A DNA stretch of 64,000 nt. It comes from Henriciella sp. Lineage in GTDB: Bacteria > Pseudomonadota > Alphaproteobacteria > Caulobacterales > Hyphomonadaceae. Of the stretch, positions 45,671 through 55,898 are shown piece by piece. The stretch lies in NCBI GenBank assembly GCA_013213785.1, contig JABSPZ010000009.1:124001-188000 (forward strand). The letters are read 5' to 3'. The translations under genes were made by a program, and so were the position numbers. The notes beneath the pieces were generated by a model. That model was not told where the DNA came from. It did no database searches and saw only the letters and a program-made list of their open reading frames with translations. Position 1 is the first letter of the stretch. Every line of letters begins with the position of its first letter.

Positions 45671-45692
45671 CTGTGTGACATATGTTACACAG
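45671..45692. promoter_or_regulatory. 22-nt near-perfect palindrome CTGTGTGACATATGTTACACAG (CRP/FNR-like core TGTGA-N6-TTACA)
   Basis: One asymmetric base pair; lies between divergent TonB receptor and queC. Confidence 0.6.
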
Positions 45693-45752
45693 GCAAAAAT
45701 TTCGAAATCTGTGCCTGGAGTGGCCGTGGTTTCTAGGGAAAGAGAAGAAAAA

Positions 45753-46460
45753 ATGGCTGCCACGTCTGCCTTAGTACTTTTTTCGGGGGGACAAGACTCA
45801 ACCATTTGTCTTGCACACGCCTTAGCCCGTTACGACCGAATCGAAACGATTGGATTTGATTATGGTCAAAGACACTCGGTTGAACTTGGTTGCCGCCCCA
45901 AAGTCATTGAAGCGCTGCGCAAAAAGTTCCCAGAGTGGGCAGATAAACTCGGCGAAGATCATGTCTGCGATCTTTCCGTTTTAGGTGATATCAGCGAAAC
46001 GGCTATGACGTCCGAAACGGAAATCGTGATTTCCGAGAACGGCTTGCCCAACACATTTGTCCCAGGCCGAAACCTTCTTTTCCTCACCATGGCAGGCGCG
46101 CTCGCTTGGCGCCGCGGCCTCAAAACGCTCGTCGGCGGTATGTGTGAGACGGACTATTCAGGGTATCCGGATTGCCGACGCGAAACACTCGATGCGCAAG
46201 AATTGACGTTGTCGCGCGGCATGGATCGTCCCTTCACAATCGAAACGCCGCTTATGTGGCTCGACAAAGCTGAAACCTGGGAGCTTGCAGAAGACCTCGG
46301 GGGGCAAAAGCTCGTCGACCTCGTGATCGAAGAAACTCATACATGCTATCTTGGTGATCGGACGCATCGCCACGAGTGGGGCTATGGCTGCGGCACCTGC
46401 CCAGCCTGTGAGCTTCGCGCTAACGGTTATCAGAAGTGGCGTGCTAAGGTCCCTGCATGA
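45753..46460 (+). CDS. queC: 7-cyano-7-deazaguanine synthase QueC
   Basis: '[40 protein letters not shown]', '[21 protein letters not shown]', '[20 protein letters not shown]'. Confidence 0.97.
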   Translation: MAATSALVLFSGGQDSTICLAHALARYDRIETIGFDYGQRHSVELGCRPKVIEALRKKFPEWADKLGEDHVCDLSVLGDISETAMTSETEIVISENGLPNTFVPGRNLLFLTMAGALAWRRGLKTLVGGMCETDYSGYPDCRRETLDAQELTLSRGMDRPFTIETPLMWLDKAETWELAEDLGGQKLVDLVIEETHTCYLGDRTHRHEWGYGCGTCPACELRANGYQKWRAKVPA

Positions 46461-47107
46461 AAACCTACTCCATCAAAGAAGCTTATGTGACTTTGCAAGG
46501 CGAAGGCGCGCAAACTGGCCGTGCGGCTGTCTTCCTCCGTTTCGCAGGCTGTAACCTGTGGTCCGGTTTGGAACGAGATCGCGCCAGCGCGATCTGCAAT
46601 TTCTGCGATACAGATTTCGTCGGCACGGATGGCGAGAATGGCGGTAAGTTTTCCGGTCCGGATGCTTTGGCAGCGCATGTAAAGTCTGTCTGGGATAGCG
46701 AGGCGCCCGAGGGCGGCGCGCCTTATGTGATTTGCACCGGCGGCGAACCTCTTTTGCAGCTCGATACCCCTGCAATAGCTGCCATCAAAGCTGCCGGTTT
46801 TGAGATTGGAATCGAGACGAACGGGACGCTGGTCGCGCCGGAAGGCTTAGATTGGATTTGTGTAAGTCCCAAAGCAAACGCACCAATCAAACAAGTTTCA
46901 GGCAATGAGCTAAAACTCGTCTTTCCGCAGGATGAAGCCGAGGCACAGCCGTCTCAATTTGAAAGCTTGCAGTTTCAACACTTTTTTCTCCAACCTAAAG
47001 ATGATAGGGCGCACGCCCAGAACATCGCGGCGACTGCCGCCTATTGTATGAAGCACCCGAAATGGCGATTGAGCTTACAAACACACAAACTGATCGGTCT
47101 GCCGTAG
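46457..47107 (+). CDS. queE: 7-carboxy-7-deazaguanine synthase QueE
   Basis: '[51 protein letters not shown]' (CX14CX2C cluster), '[13 protein letters not shown]', 'IGIETNGT'. Confidence 0.95.
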   Translation: MKTYSIKEAYVTLQGEGAQTGRAAVFLRFAGCNLWSGLERDRASAICNFCDTDFVGTDGENGGKFSGPDALAAHVKSVWDSEAPEGGAPYVICTGGEPLLQLDTPAIAAIKAAGFEIGIETNGTLVAPEGLDWICVSPKANAPIKQVSGNELKLVFPQDEAEAQPSQFESLQFQHFFLQPKDDRAHAQNIAATAAYCMKHPKWRLSLQTHKLIGLP

Positions 47108-47484
47108 CGGTCGAAGGTCAGGTTTTCGAGATCACGAAAGCGGTCTCATTTGAGGCGGCTCATTATATGGGCGGAAAGCCTGAGGGGCATCCGTATCGCA
47201 ACGTGCATGGCCACTCATTCCGTTTGGAGGCAACGGTCGCTGGGACAGTGAAGCCCGGTGAAGAGTGGGTTCAAGATTTTTCTGAGCTCGCAGCCACATT
47301 GAGTGAAACCGCCAATAAGCTCGACCATTGTCTTTTGAATGAGATTGAGGGATTGGAAGTACCAACACTTGAGCGCATCGCGGTTTGGGCCGCAAATGAT
47401 CTCAAGCCGAAACTACCAGGTCTGAAAACGGTTGTACTCGCTCGCCCAAGTTTGGACGAGCGATGCGTTTTGGTAATCAGTTAG
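47062..47484 (+). CDS. queD: 6-carboxytetrahydropterin synthase QueD
   Basis: 'FEITKAVSFEAAHYMGGKPEGHPYRNVHGHSFRLEATVAG', 'LDHCLLNEI', 'PTLERIAVWAANDLKPKLPGLKTVVLARPSLDERCVL'; ATG at 47062 overlaps queE by 46 nt. Confidence 0.93.
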   Translation: MAIELTNTQTDRSAVAVEGQVFEITKAVSFEAAHYMGGKPEGHPYRNVHGHSFRLEATVAGTVKPGEEWVQDFSELAATLSETANKLDHCLLNEIEGLEVPTLERIAVWAANDLKPKLPGLKTVVLARPSLDERCVLVIS

Positions 47485-49412
47485 ACGCCGATCGGTCCAC
47501 CGCCAATTTTACGAATTGCAATCACTGTGGGACGCGGAGGCGTACCCTCATTGAAATCGGGCCAGCGTGTCGTTGGTGACTCAAATGTTGCCCCGTCGCC
47601 GTCGCCTGGGTGTTGAACCGATACGAACAGAGATTCTCCATCCTCGGTGAAACGTGGCCCGCAAACTTCTGCGCCGATCGGGGCGCGGAAGAAGGCTTTA
47701 CTTGTCCCGCGGCGCTCGCCCTCGGTTTCCATGGCCCAGATGCCGTCTGATGCACCGGTCGCTTCGTTGCCGTCTGTGGCCACCCAGAGGCGTCCAGATG
47801 GATCAACCGCACAATTGTCTGGGCTCCCGAACCAGCCATCATCACTGGTCAGCGGGTTCCAAGTCGCACCCACTTCGGCAACGCTCGGATCGCCGCAGCG
47901 AACGAGGATTTCCCAGCGTGATTGCGTTGCTGTGAAGTCGCGGTCAGGTTCCGTGATTTGAATGATATGCCCAAACTTATTGTTTGCGCGCGGGTTCGCT
48001 GGGTTGAGCTCGTCCTCTGTTCGGCGACTGTTATTGGTGAGCATCACCCAAACTGTGCCGGGTTCCGAATGTGGTTCGACATCTTCTGGGCGGTCCATCG
48101 GGGTCGCGCCAAGCAGGTCACCTGCGAGCCGCGCACCAATCAGGACATCGGCTTGTGAGTTAAAGCCGTTCTCTGGCGTCAGCTCACCCTCGCCATAGAC
48201 TAGCGGCATCCACTCGACCCAACCATCTTCATCAAACCGGGCGACATAAAGTGTGCCATCTTCAAGAAGATCTTTGTTGGCCTCTCGGTTGTCCGGATCA
48301 AACTTATTCTTCGATACGAACTTGTAGAGATAATCGAAGCGCTGATCGTCGCCCATATAAACAACGACATGTCCGTTCGGAGCGATGACGCTTTCAGCGC
48401 CTTCATGTTTGAACCGGCCGAGCGCGGTGCGTTTCTTTGGCGTTGAGGTTGGATCCATCGGGTCGACCTCAACAACCCAACCAAACCGGTTTGGTTCGTT
48501 TGGTTCTTTAGAGATGTCATAGCGCGAGAAATGGCGACCCCATTGGTACCAGCCGCCCGCAACGCCAAATCTCTTATGGTTTTCGGCTTCAGGATGACCT
48601 TCTTCCAAAGTGCCGAGGAAGTTGCCGTTGATGTTCTCTTCCGCCATCAGCCAAGTGCCCCAAGGCGTCGTTCCGCCAGCGCAATTGTTCATCGTGCCGG
48701 CAACAAGCAGACCTGACGGATCTTCTGTTGTTTTAACGCGGTCGTGTCCTGCGGCAGGGCCCGTCATTTTCATCGGCGTCGTGTGCGCCGTGATACGGCG
48801 ATTGTACGAACTTCCGACGACTGGCTTCCAGCCATCATCGGTGAGTTCGACCTCAACCACGCTGCCGCCATGCGCTGCCATCTCTGTCAGGCAGGCTTCT
48901 TTTGTCATTGAGGCAGGGTAGGTCGCGGCGATGCCGGGCTGCATGAGCAGGCTGGAGACATATTCGTGATTAACGCAAAGCAATCCGCGCTGAACGCCAT
49001 CGTCTCGGGTCGGCAGGGCGACGAAGCCGAGATAATCATTGTTGTAACCAAACTGGCGAAGCTGGGCGGCTTCGCTTTGGTTCATCGGGTCGAATTCCGG
49101 GCTGTCATCAAAGAGCGGATCCCCCCAGCGGATGACCTGATCGGTGGTGTAACCACTCGGGACATGATGCGTTTCATCCATGCCGCGCGTGATTTCTTCG
49201 AAATTGAAGGCCGCGGCTTGAGGGCTTTCCGGGATTTCTGAAAGCGGGATGGAGGTGTCGCTCGTCGCACACCCTGTCGCCATCAATCCTGTCGTGGCCG
49301 CCATTCCTGCGAGGAACCCTCGGCGGCTGAGCCGCGCTTCCACGATATCTCCGATCGTGCGTGCACCGTTTGCAATGCGCGGATTGGAGGTTGTGTTTTC
49401 TGAATGATCCAT
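47481..49412 (-). CDS. PhoX family (DUF839) phosphatase, Tat signal
   Basis: 'EARLSRRGFLAGMAATTGLMATGC', 'LLCVNHEYVSSLLM', 'GTMNNCAGGTTPWGTWLMAEENINGNF', 'AVDPSGRLWVATDGN'; start set at MDHSENT. Confidence 0.93.
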   Translation of the reverse strand: MDHSENTTSNPRIANGARTIGDIVEARLSRRGFLAGMAATTGLMATGCATSDTSIPLSEIPESPQAAAFNFEEITRGMDETHHVPSGYTTDQVIRWGDPLFDDSPEFDPMNQSEAAQLRQFGYNNDYLGFVALPTRDDGVQRGLLCVNHEYVSSLLMQPGIAATYPASMTKEACLTEMAAHGGSVVEVELTDDGWKPVVGSSYNRRITAHTTPMKMTGPAAGHDRVKTTEDPSGLLVAGTMNNCAGGTTPWGTWLMAEENINGNFLGTLEEGHPEAENHKRFGVAGGWYQWGRHFSRYDISKEPNEPNRFGWVVEVDPMDPTSTPKKRTALGRFKHEGAESVIAPNGHVVVYMGDDQRFDYLYKFVSKNKFDPDNREANKDLLEDGTLYVARFDEDGWVEWMPLVYGEGELTPENGFNSQADVLIGARLAGDLLGATPMDRPEDVEPHSEPGTVWVMLTNNSRRTEDELNPANPRANNKFGHIIQITEPDRDFTATQSRWEILVRCGDPSVAEVGATWNPLTSDDGWFGSPDNCAVDPSGRLWVATDGNEATGASDGIWAMETEGERRGTSKAFFRAPIGAEVCGPRFTEDGESLFVSVQHPGDGDGATFESPTTRWPDFNEGTPPRPTVIAIRKIGGGPIGV

Positions 49413-49572
49413 GCCCGTGGCTCCCAAAAAAGACTTGCGACACAAATAGCTGAGTTCTGCGAAAGTTTTAGGACCAACGCAGAGGTCTATTGTCGCAGCG
49501 CCTCGCACAGCGCGCCTTTCGAATGGGCCGCAAATTAGACTATACCGGTCTGACAAAGGGAGGGCACGTCAC

Positions 49573-50694
49573 ATGGGACGATCACTAAATACCGGGATCT
49601 GGATCATCGCGACCGGCGTTATTATTGCGCTGCTTTATGTTGGTCGCGAGATCTTTGCGCCGTTCGCGCTTGCCGTATTTCTGTTTTTGATCGTTGAGGG
49701 GTTTGCCCGTTTCATTGACGAGCGATTGTCACTGCTCGACCGGCCCTGGGCACGTGGTGTCGCGATTTTGGTCGTCATTGGCGGGTTCATTGGGTTCCTA
49801 GCCATGATGGCACGGGGCATCGGTGAGTTTGGAAGTCAGGGCGATGCCTACTTGCTGAGGATCAATGGACTGATCGAGGCGATTTATGGCGCGCTTCAAC
49901 TCGGCAATGCGCCGACTCTAACTGAGCTCGTGTTTAATGAATCAGGGCAAGCTTTCCTGGGGACCATCGCATCAGCGACGAGTGGTTTAACCGGCGATCT
50001 CGTATTGATCCTGATCTATGTGGCCTTTCTTTTCCTCGCTCAATCGGCGTGGCCCAACAAACTGGATCGTGTCTTTGTCGATGAGGAAGACCGCCAACAA
50101 GTGAAAGATGTCGGCGATGCGGCGCGGCGGGGTATCGAGACTTACTTGTGGACGCAAACCGTGATCAGCGCGCTAATCACGACGCTGACCTATCTTACTC
50201 TACTAGCATTGGGCGTCGAGAACGCGCTCTTCTTATCGACACTAATTTTTGTGCTGAATTACATCCCAACGATTGGTTCCATCGTCGCTGCACTGGTGCC
50301 GCCGCTCTTTGCGCTTGTGCAACCGGAGATTGCTGCTTGGATTCCTGGAGACGCGCCAAATGATAGCTATATTTTCGCGGCCTTGGTCTTCGCTGGCGTG
50401 AGTTTTTGGCAGTTCTCGATAGGAAACTTTGTGCAACCCAGGATTATGGGGGATACGCTCAACCTGTCGGCCCTGATCGTTCTGCTTGGACTGGCAATTT
50501 GGGGTGCGATCTGGGGCATTCCTGGGATGTTCCTGTCAGCCCCGCTAACTGTATTGATGATGATTCTCTTCGCCCAGTCGCCGACAACCCGCTGGATTGC
50601 GATCCTTCTCTCGGCAAATGGCGAACCTTTGTCGCATGAATCTACTACAAAAATACCAGATGAAGCCAAAGAAGACGCTGGTATCCCGCAATAG
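49573..50694 (+). CDS. AI-2E family transporter
   Basis: 'GIETYLWTQTVISALITTLTYLTLLALGVENALFLSTLIFVLNYIPTIGSIVAALVPPLFAL' and 'IMGDTLNLSALIVLLGLAIWGAIWGIPGMFLSAPLTV'. Confidence 0.94.
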   Translation: MGRSLNTGIWIIATGVIIALLYVGREIFAPFALAVFLFLIVEGFARFIDERLSLLDRPWARGVAILVVIGGFIGFLAMMARGIGEFGSQGDAYLLRINGLIEAIYGALQLGNAPTLTELVFNESGQAFLGTIASATSGLTGDLVLILIYVAFLFLAQSAWPNKLDRVFVDEEDRQQVKDVGDAARRGIETYLWTQTVISALITTLTYLTLLALGVENALFLSTLIFVLNYIPTIGSIVAALVPPLFALVQPEIAAWIPGDAPNDSYIFAALVFAGVSFWQFSIGNFVQPRIMGDTLNLSALIVLLGLAIWGAIWGIPGMFLSAPLTVLMMILFAQSPTTRWIAILLSANGEPLSHESTTKIPDEAKEDAGIPQ

Positions 50695-50831
50695 TTACAG
50701 ATTTGGATGAATTTTTTTCTTGGCTTAATCCCTGCAACAATCCATATACGTCAGCGTAGGGATAATTTTAGTCACATCGTAATCTGGCCTCCGCGTGCGT
50801 CCCCCCACCCAGCCTGCGGATGAGGCCAGTA

Positions 50832-50865
50832 GAGCCCGCCGAGCAAGTCCCTGCACGGCGGGCTC
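50832..50865. terminator. Hairpin gagcccgccg...cggcgggctc between convergent genes (possible terminator)
   Basis: 10-bp perfect GC-rich stem; only a weak downstream T tract. Confidence 0.55.
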
Positions 50866-50889
50866 GCTCGTTATTGGTTTGTTGGTTTC

Positions 50890-53800
50890 TTAACTCGCCG
50901 CTTGAACGAATTTGCGAACAGCATCGGTTGCCAGAGCGAACTGGGCGAAGTTTGGCTGACTTCCTGTGTACTTTTTCAAGTCCTTTAGAAGCTCGCTTCG
51001 CGCGCTCTCATTCGCGCTCGACCACGCTTCTATCGTATCTGCCTGAAGTGCGAGTTTCGTCACTTCGCCTTGCAATGCTTCCAACTCTCTGGTCAGTCCA
51101 CGCGTCGCGAGGCGATCCCAGTAAGGCATGTCGGAGATCGCTTGATCTGCGGCCGCACGCAGCCGGTCTAAAGAGAGCGTATCGCCGATTGCGATATACG
51201 CGTTGGTTACTTGATGTGGTGCGGCACCGCTTTCTTCTGAAAGGCGACGCATGAGCGGTGCATCGGCAAGCAAAGCCCCGCGGACGATTTGATCGGCTAA
51301 TTCTACCGGAACACTATCGCGTGAGAGATGTTTCGTGCGTCGCTGCATGACCGCTTTCAAATAAGCGGGTAATGCGTCGATCTGGATTGCGCTCAAAGCG
51401 TCGGCGTTTGGCGCAAGCGCTGTGATGATCTGCACAATCGACCCCGACTGACCTAAGCTCAGCAGACCGTGTGTGTAACGCGCCAGCGACCCAGATAGCG
51501 ATCCATGTAACGCCAGTTGGCGCGCCGCCGGGACCTGATTATCCAATTGATCGATGCTGCTGCGCAGCGCCGCTGCGTCGAGCAAAGCGTACGCCGCTTC
51601 AAACGCCTCAACGATTCTGGCATTGCTCGCCCCGGTTTGCTCTCTCAGTCTGAGCATGAATACAGGTCCCGCGATGTCTATTATACGATTGGCAAGCACG
51701 GTCGAAATGATCTCGCGCTTCAATCGATGCACCTGCATGACGTCGCCATAGGTTTTCAGTGCGGCAGGGAAATAGCTTTGCAGCGTGTGCTGGAAATATG
51801 GGTCGTCGGGAACGCGAGATGCCACCAAATCATCAAATAGAACAATCTTGGTCCAGGCCATCAGGACCGCTATCTCAGGTCGGGTGAGCGCGCGTCCATC
51901 TTGCTTAAACTGCGCCATTTCGGCTGTGCTCGGAAGCCCTTCGACTTGGCGATCCAGCACGCCGCGTTCTTCCAAACGCACCATCAGGCGTTCAAGCGCG
52001 TCATGGTCTCGGGTTGCGGACTCTTCTGCCAGACTTAGCGCGCCAGTTTGAGCATAGTTGTGCGCCAGAACATGCCGGGCGACGTCATCGGTCATGGATG
52101 CCAGCAAAGAATTGCGCTCGCCGCTCGGCAGCTCACCGCGGCGGATCGCTTCGGTGCACAGGATCTTGATGTTGACCTCATGGTCTGAGCTATCGACCCC
52201 AGCAGAGTTATCGATGGCGTCAGAATTCACGCGCACTTTATTGAGGCCGGCTTGGATGCGACCGGCCTGCGTTACGCCCAGGTTCGCACCTTCCCCGATC
52301 ACTTTGGCTTTGAGTTCGGTGGCATCAATTCGGACGGCGTCGTTGGCGCGATCGCCCGCGTCTGCATGGGTTTCGGTGGTTGCTTTAATGTATGTGCCAA
52401 TACCGCCAAACCAAAGCAGTTCGCACTCCGCCTTTAGCAGCGCATGGATGAGCTCGTTGGGCGTGACTTGATCCGCCGATAAGCCTGTTAGAGTCTTGAT
52501 TTGGGGCGTCAGATCGATCGATTTAGCGCTGCGATCAAAGATGCCGCCACCTTCGCTGATCAGGGATTGATCATAGTCCATCCAACTGGAGCGCGGCAGA
52601 TCAAACATACGCTGGCGCTCTTCCCATAAGCGTTCTGGATCCTGAGGGGTGGGATCCACGAAGATGTGCATGTGATTGAACGCGGCCTGCAGGCGGATCT
52701 GCTTCGAGAGCAACATCCCATTGCCAAACACGTCCCCGCTCATGTCACCGCACCCAATGACGGTGAAGGGTTCGGATTGAATATCTTTGCCAATTTCACG
52801 GAAGTGGCGTTTCACGGCTTCCCAGGCGCCTCGGGCGGTGATGCCCATTTTCTTGTGGTCATATCCAGCTGATCCACCAGACGCGAACGCATCGCCTAGC
52901 CAAAAACCGTACGCCATACTGATTTCATTAGCGATGTCAGAGAAGGTGGCCGTACCTTTGTCAGCGGCAACGACCAAATATGGATCATCGCCGTCGTGAA
53001 TGACGGTGCGGCTTGGGTTCTGGACGCTGCCATCGATCAGATTGTCGGTCAGGCCCAAAAGGCTGGTGATAAAGGTCTTGTAAGCTTCAACTCCTGCGTC
53101 CCGGATGGCTTCGCGAGATCCGCCGCTCGGTAACTGTTTTGGGAAGAACCCGCCTTTCGATCCGACCGGGACAATCACCGCATTCTTAACCTGCTGCGCT
53201 TTGACCAATCCGAGCACCTCTGTTCGGAAATCATCGCGCCGGTCTGACCATCTCAAGCCGCCGCGTGCGACGGGGCCAAAGCGACAATGGACGCCTTCAA
53301 CCTGCGGAGAATCTACGAAGATTTCGCGATAGGGTTTCGGGTCTGGCAGGTCGACGAGTTCGCGGCTTGCAATTTTGAAGCTGATGAAAGGAAGGCTTTG
53401 CCCGTCTGGCGCCGTTTGGAAGAAATTGGTCCGCTGGATCGCAACGATGAGTTCCGATAGACGCCGAATAACGCGGTCATGATCCAAGGACGGAACGGCT
53501 TCCAGCTCCCGCTCAATCTCCGTCTGAATGCTACGGGTTTGCGTAACGCGGTCACCCTCCTGATCAGGGTCAAACCGGCTAGAAAACAGGCTGATGAGGT
53601 GGCGCGTAAGCGTTGGATTGACATTTAGCGCTTGGATTTGTGTTTGCCGCGCCGGATCTAGGCCGGACTGGTGCCGGTAAGCGCACAAAGCACGGCAAAG
53701 AGCGGCTTCGCGCCAGGTGAGGCCAGCATTGAAGATCAGCGCGTTGAAGCCATCATTCTCAGCAAGCCCGCTCCAAACGGCGACAAAGGCCTCTTCAAAC

Positions 53801-55617
53801 GCCTCATTGATATCGTCCAACGCGACGCCGCTTGCGACATCAAGCTTCATGCTGAGCGCGTGGACCCAATACTCCTCGGGGGCATCGGCCACAGGCTTCC
53901 CGGCAGGCGTGACTGGATAGCCCGTTTCGAACTCTACGAACAAACCCATGCGCTCGAAAACCGGAACGCAATTCGACAGCGCGATGGCGCCGCTGCGGGA
54001 GTAGATTTTGGCGCGTACCCGGCCATCCTTATCGCCGTCGCGGTGATAGGCGCGAAGTCCGACTGGATTAGAGGCGTTGAGGCGCGCCAGCATCGCAACA
54101 TCCAGCATGGCTTCTTCTGGCGAGAACGCTTCACGATACGCAGCGTTGAAAGCGGTGGTAAATAGCTCAGCCTGGGTGCGTTGATCCGCGCTGAGGTCAT
54201 GCTCAACGATCGCGTCTCGGAACCGATCGGTCCAACGGCGCGCAAGCTTTGCGATTTGAGCTTCGAGTTCGAGTGGATCCGGACGCGATCCGTTTAGGGG
54301 GAGGGCCGTTTGGAACAGGACCCTAACCATCGTGGCGCCATCGAAGCTTGGTTGGAAGCTTGAATTGCGACCGTCCCAGGCCTCTTCAATGGCGTCCGCG
54401 ATATGTCGACGGAGGTCAGTGTCATACGTCTCGCGGGGAACGAAGACGACGGTGCTGACAAAGCGATTGAAACGGTCGGCGCGGGTGAAGACGCGAACAC
54501 GAGGGCGCGCGACCAGGTCCAATACGCCTTCCATAATCGGGGCAAGCGTTTCTGATTTCGTTTGGATCAGCTCGTCGCGCGGCCAGCCTTCGATAATGTT
54601 CGATAGGGCTTTCTCATTGTGACTGCCTGGCAGAACACCAAGAATATCCAGCACGCGCTCCATCCGGCGGCGTAGCAGAGGAATATTCCGGACAGATTCG
54701 TTGTAAGCCTCAGCTGTGTAGAGGCCGAGGAAGCGGGTTTCACCGACAACTTCACCATGCTCACCATAGTGTTTGACGCCGACATAATCGCAGGCAACAC
54801 GGCGATGAACGCGGCTCATCAAGGTTGCTTTGGCGAGGATCAGAGACTCTGGTTCCGCCAGGAAAGAGCCGATCTCTTTTGTGAGGAGCAAAGGTTCTGC
54901 GCCGCGATTCAAAACGTTTCGGTCTTCGTCTCGCATCAAGCCAAGGTTCGAACCTTCGACCATTTCCGGTTCTTCCGGTAGCACGCGGCCATCTGGGTCG
55001 GTCGGGAAATTATAGCTGCGGACCCCTAGAAAGACGAACCGTTCCTGTCCAAGCCACTTCAAGAAGTCTAAGGCTTCATCCTTGTACCGCGCTGGGATGT
55101 GAGAGCAGGCGGCGAGACGATCGATTTCCTCAACCATTCGCGCGCGCATATCTTGATAGTCATTTGTCGCTGCCGTGACTTCGAACAACGTCGCTCGCGC
55201 TTCTTCCAGAAGCTGTTTTTGTTCGGTTTCGGTAAGATTCGGCAGATGAATTTGAATCAGCGACTGGGCTTGACCATTATGCTCTACGATTGGGTGGAAC
55301 AGCGTCAGGACTTCTAAGCCGAGATCCGCACACGCCCCCAAAAGTGAGTCGACCAAGAAAGGGCGATCCGGGCCGACAACTTCGAGCAAATACTGACCAA
55401 ACCAATGTGGATCCACGTCTTTCGTATGGCGCAATCGCAGCGAGGCTTCATCGGTGCTTAGAAACCATTCCCAGAGCGATTTTCCGAGCGCTTCAACATT
55501 GCCGCGAGGAATTTTTCCGCGCGCCTCGGCGGGAACCTCGTTGAGCATTTGCGCAATGCATGACTGCAACGGGTCGTTCTTGTCGGAATCGGGAAGGGTG
55601 TGAGAATGATCTGCCAT
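50890..55617 (-). CDS. NAD-specific glutamate dehydrogenase, large (about 180 kDa) class
   Basis: 1575 aa; 'GGLRWSDRRDDFRTEVLGLVKAQQVKNAVIVPVGSKGGFFPKQL', 'VVAADKGTATFSDIANEISMAYGFWLGDAFASGGSAGYDHKKMGITARGAWEAVKRHFRE', 'GCGDMSGDVFGNGMLLS'. Confidence 0.98.
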   Translation of the reverse strand: MADHSHTLPDSDKNDPLQSCIAQMLNEVPAEARGKIPRGNVEALGKSLWEWFLSTDEASLRLRHTKDVDPHWFGQYLLEVVGPDRPFLVDSLLGACADLGLEVLTLFHPIVEHNGQAQSLIQIHLPNLTETEQKQLLEEARATLFEVTAATNDYQDMRARMVEEIDRLAACSHIPARYKDEALDFLKWLGQERFVFLGVRSYNFPTDPDGRVLPEEPEMVEGSNLGLMRDEDRNVLNRGAEPLLLTKEIGSFLAEPESLILAKATLMSRVHRRVACDYVGVKHYGEHGEVVGETRFLGLYTAEAYNESVRNIPLLRRRMERVLDILGVLPGSHNEKALSNIIEGWPRDELIQTKSETLAPIMEGVLDLVARPRVRVFTRADRFNRFVSTVVFVPRETYDTDLRRHIADAIEEAWDGRNSSFQPSFDGATMVRVLFQTALPLNGSRPDPLELEAQIAKLARRWTDRFRDAIVEHDLSADQRTQAELFTTAFNAAYREAFSPEEAMLDVAMLARLNASNPVGLRAYHRDGDKDGRVRAKIYSRSGAIALSNCVPVFERMGLFVEFETGYPVTPAGKPVADAPEEYWVHALSMKLDVASGVALDDINEAFEEAFVAVWSGLAENDGFNALIFNAGLTWREAALCRALCAYRHQSGLDPARQTQIQALNVNPTLTRHLISLFSSRFDPDQEGDRVTQTRSIQTEIERELEAVPSLDHDRVIRRLSELIVAIQRTNFFQTAPDGQSLPFISFKIASRELVDLPDPKPYREIFVDSPQVEGVHCRFGPVARGGLRWSDRRDDFRTEVLGLVKAQQVKNAVIVPVGSKGGFFPKQLPSGGSREAIRDAGVEAYKTFITSLLGLTDNLIDGSVQNPSRTVIHDGDDPYLVVAADKGTATFSDIANEISMAYGFWLGDAFASGGSAGYDHKKMGITARGAWEAVKRHFREIGKDIQSEPFTVIGCGDMSGDVFGNGMLLSKQIRLQAAFNHMHIFVDPTPQDPERLWEERQRMFDLPRSSWMDYDQSLISEGGGIFDRSAKSIDLTPQIKTLTGLSADQVTPNELIHALLKAECELLWFGGIGTYIKATTETHADAGDRANDAVRIDATELKAKVIGEGANLGVTQAGRIQAGLNKVRVNSDAIDNSAGVDSSDHEVNIKILCTEAIRRGELPSGERNSLLASMTDDVARHVLAHNYAQTGALSLAEESATRDHDALERLMVRLEERGVLDRQVEGLPSTAEMAQFKQDGRALTRPEIAVLMAWTKIVLFDDLVASRVPDDPYFQHTLQSYFPAALKTYGDVMQVHRLKREIISTVLANRIIDIAGPVFMLRLREQTGASNARIVEAFEAAYALLDAAALRSSIDQLDNQVPAARQLALHGSLSGSLARYTHGLLSLGQSGSIVQIITALAPNADALSAIQIDALPAYLKAVMQRRTKHLSRDSVPVELADQIVRGALLADAPLMRRLSEESGAAPHQVTNAYIAIGDTLSLDRLRAAADQAISDMPYWDRLATRGLTRELEALQGEVTKLALQADTIEAWSSANESARSELLKDLKKYTGSQPNFAQFALATDAVRKFVQAAS

Positions 55618-55898
55618 GAGCTCTTGTCCAAAAACGCGATCCTTTCCTTAAGGGAAATCGAATTCTCGCTCAATCAAAAGCGGAGTTGTTTTTGGACACG
55701 AACTGTTGACTGCGGTGTCAAAGATGTGGGCCGAATTCACGGCTCTACCCTAAATCACTCCATAGAAAGGATTTCGTCAGGATTTTGCAGTCCAATGTCC
55801 TTCATGTGCGACGGGATTCTATCGGGGACAAACATCGCTGGTGCGCCATCGATAAGCTCTATTTTGCCTGAATGGCGAATAGGATTAAGGCAGCACGC

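Noticed and set aside
55740-55870. Minus-strand peptide-like frame '...IELIDGAPAMFVPDRIPSHMKDIGLQNPDEILSME*' in the gdh/GST intergenic region
   Set aside because: Too short, no good RBS or start, and no recognised homology; could be a decayed gene tail but unsupported.
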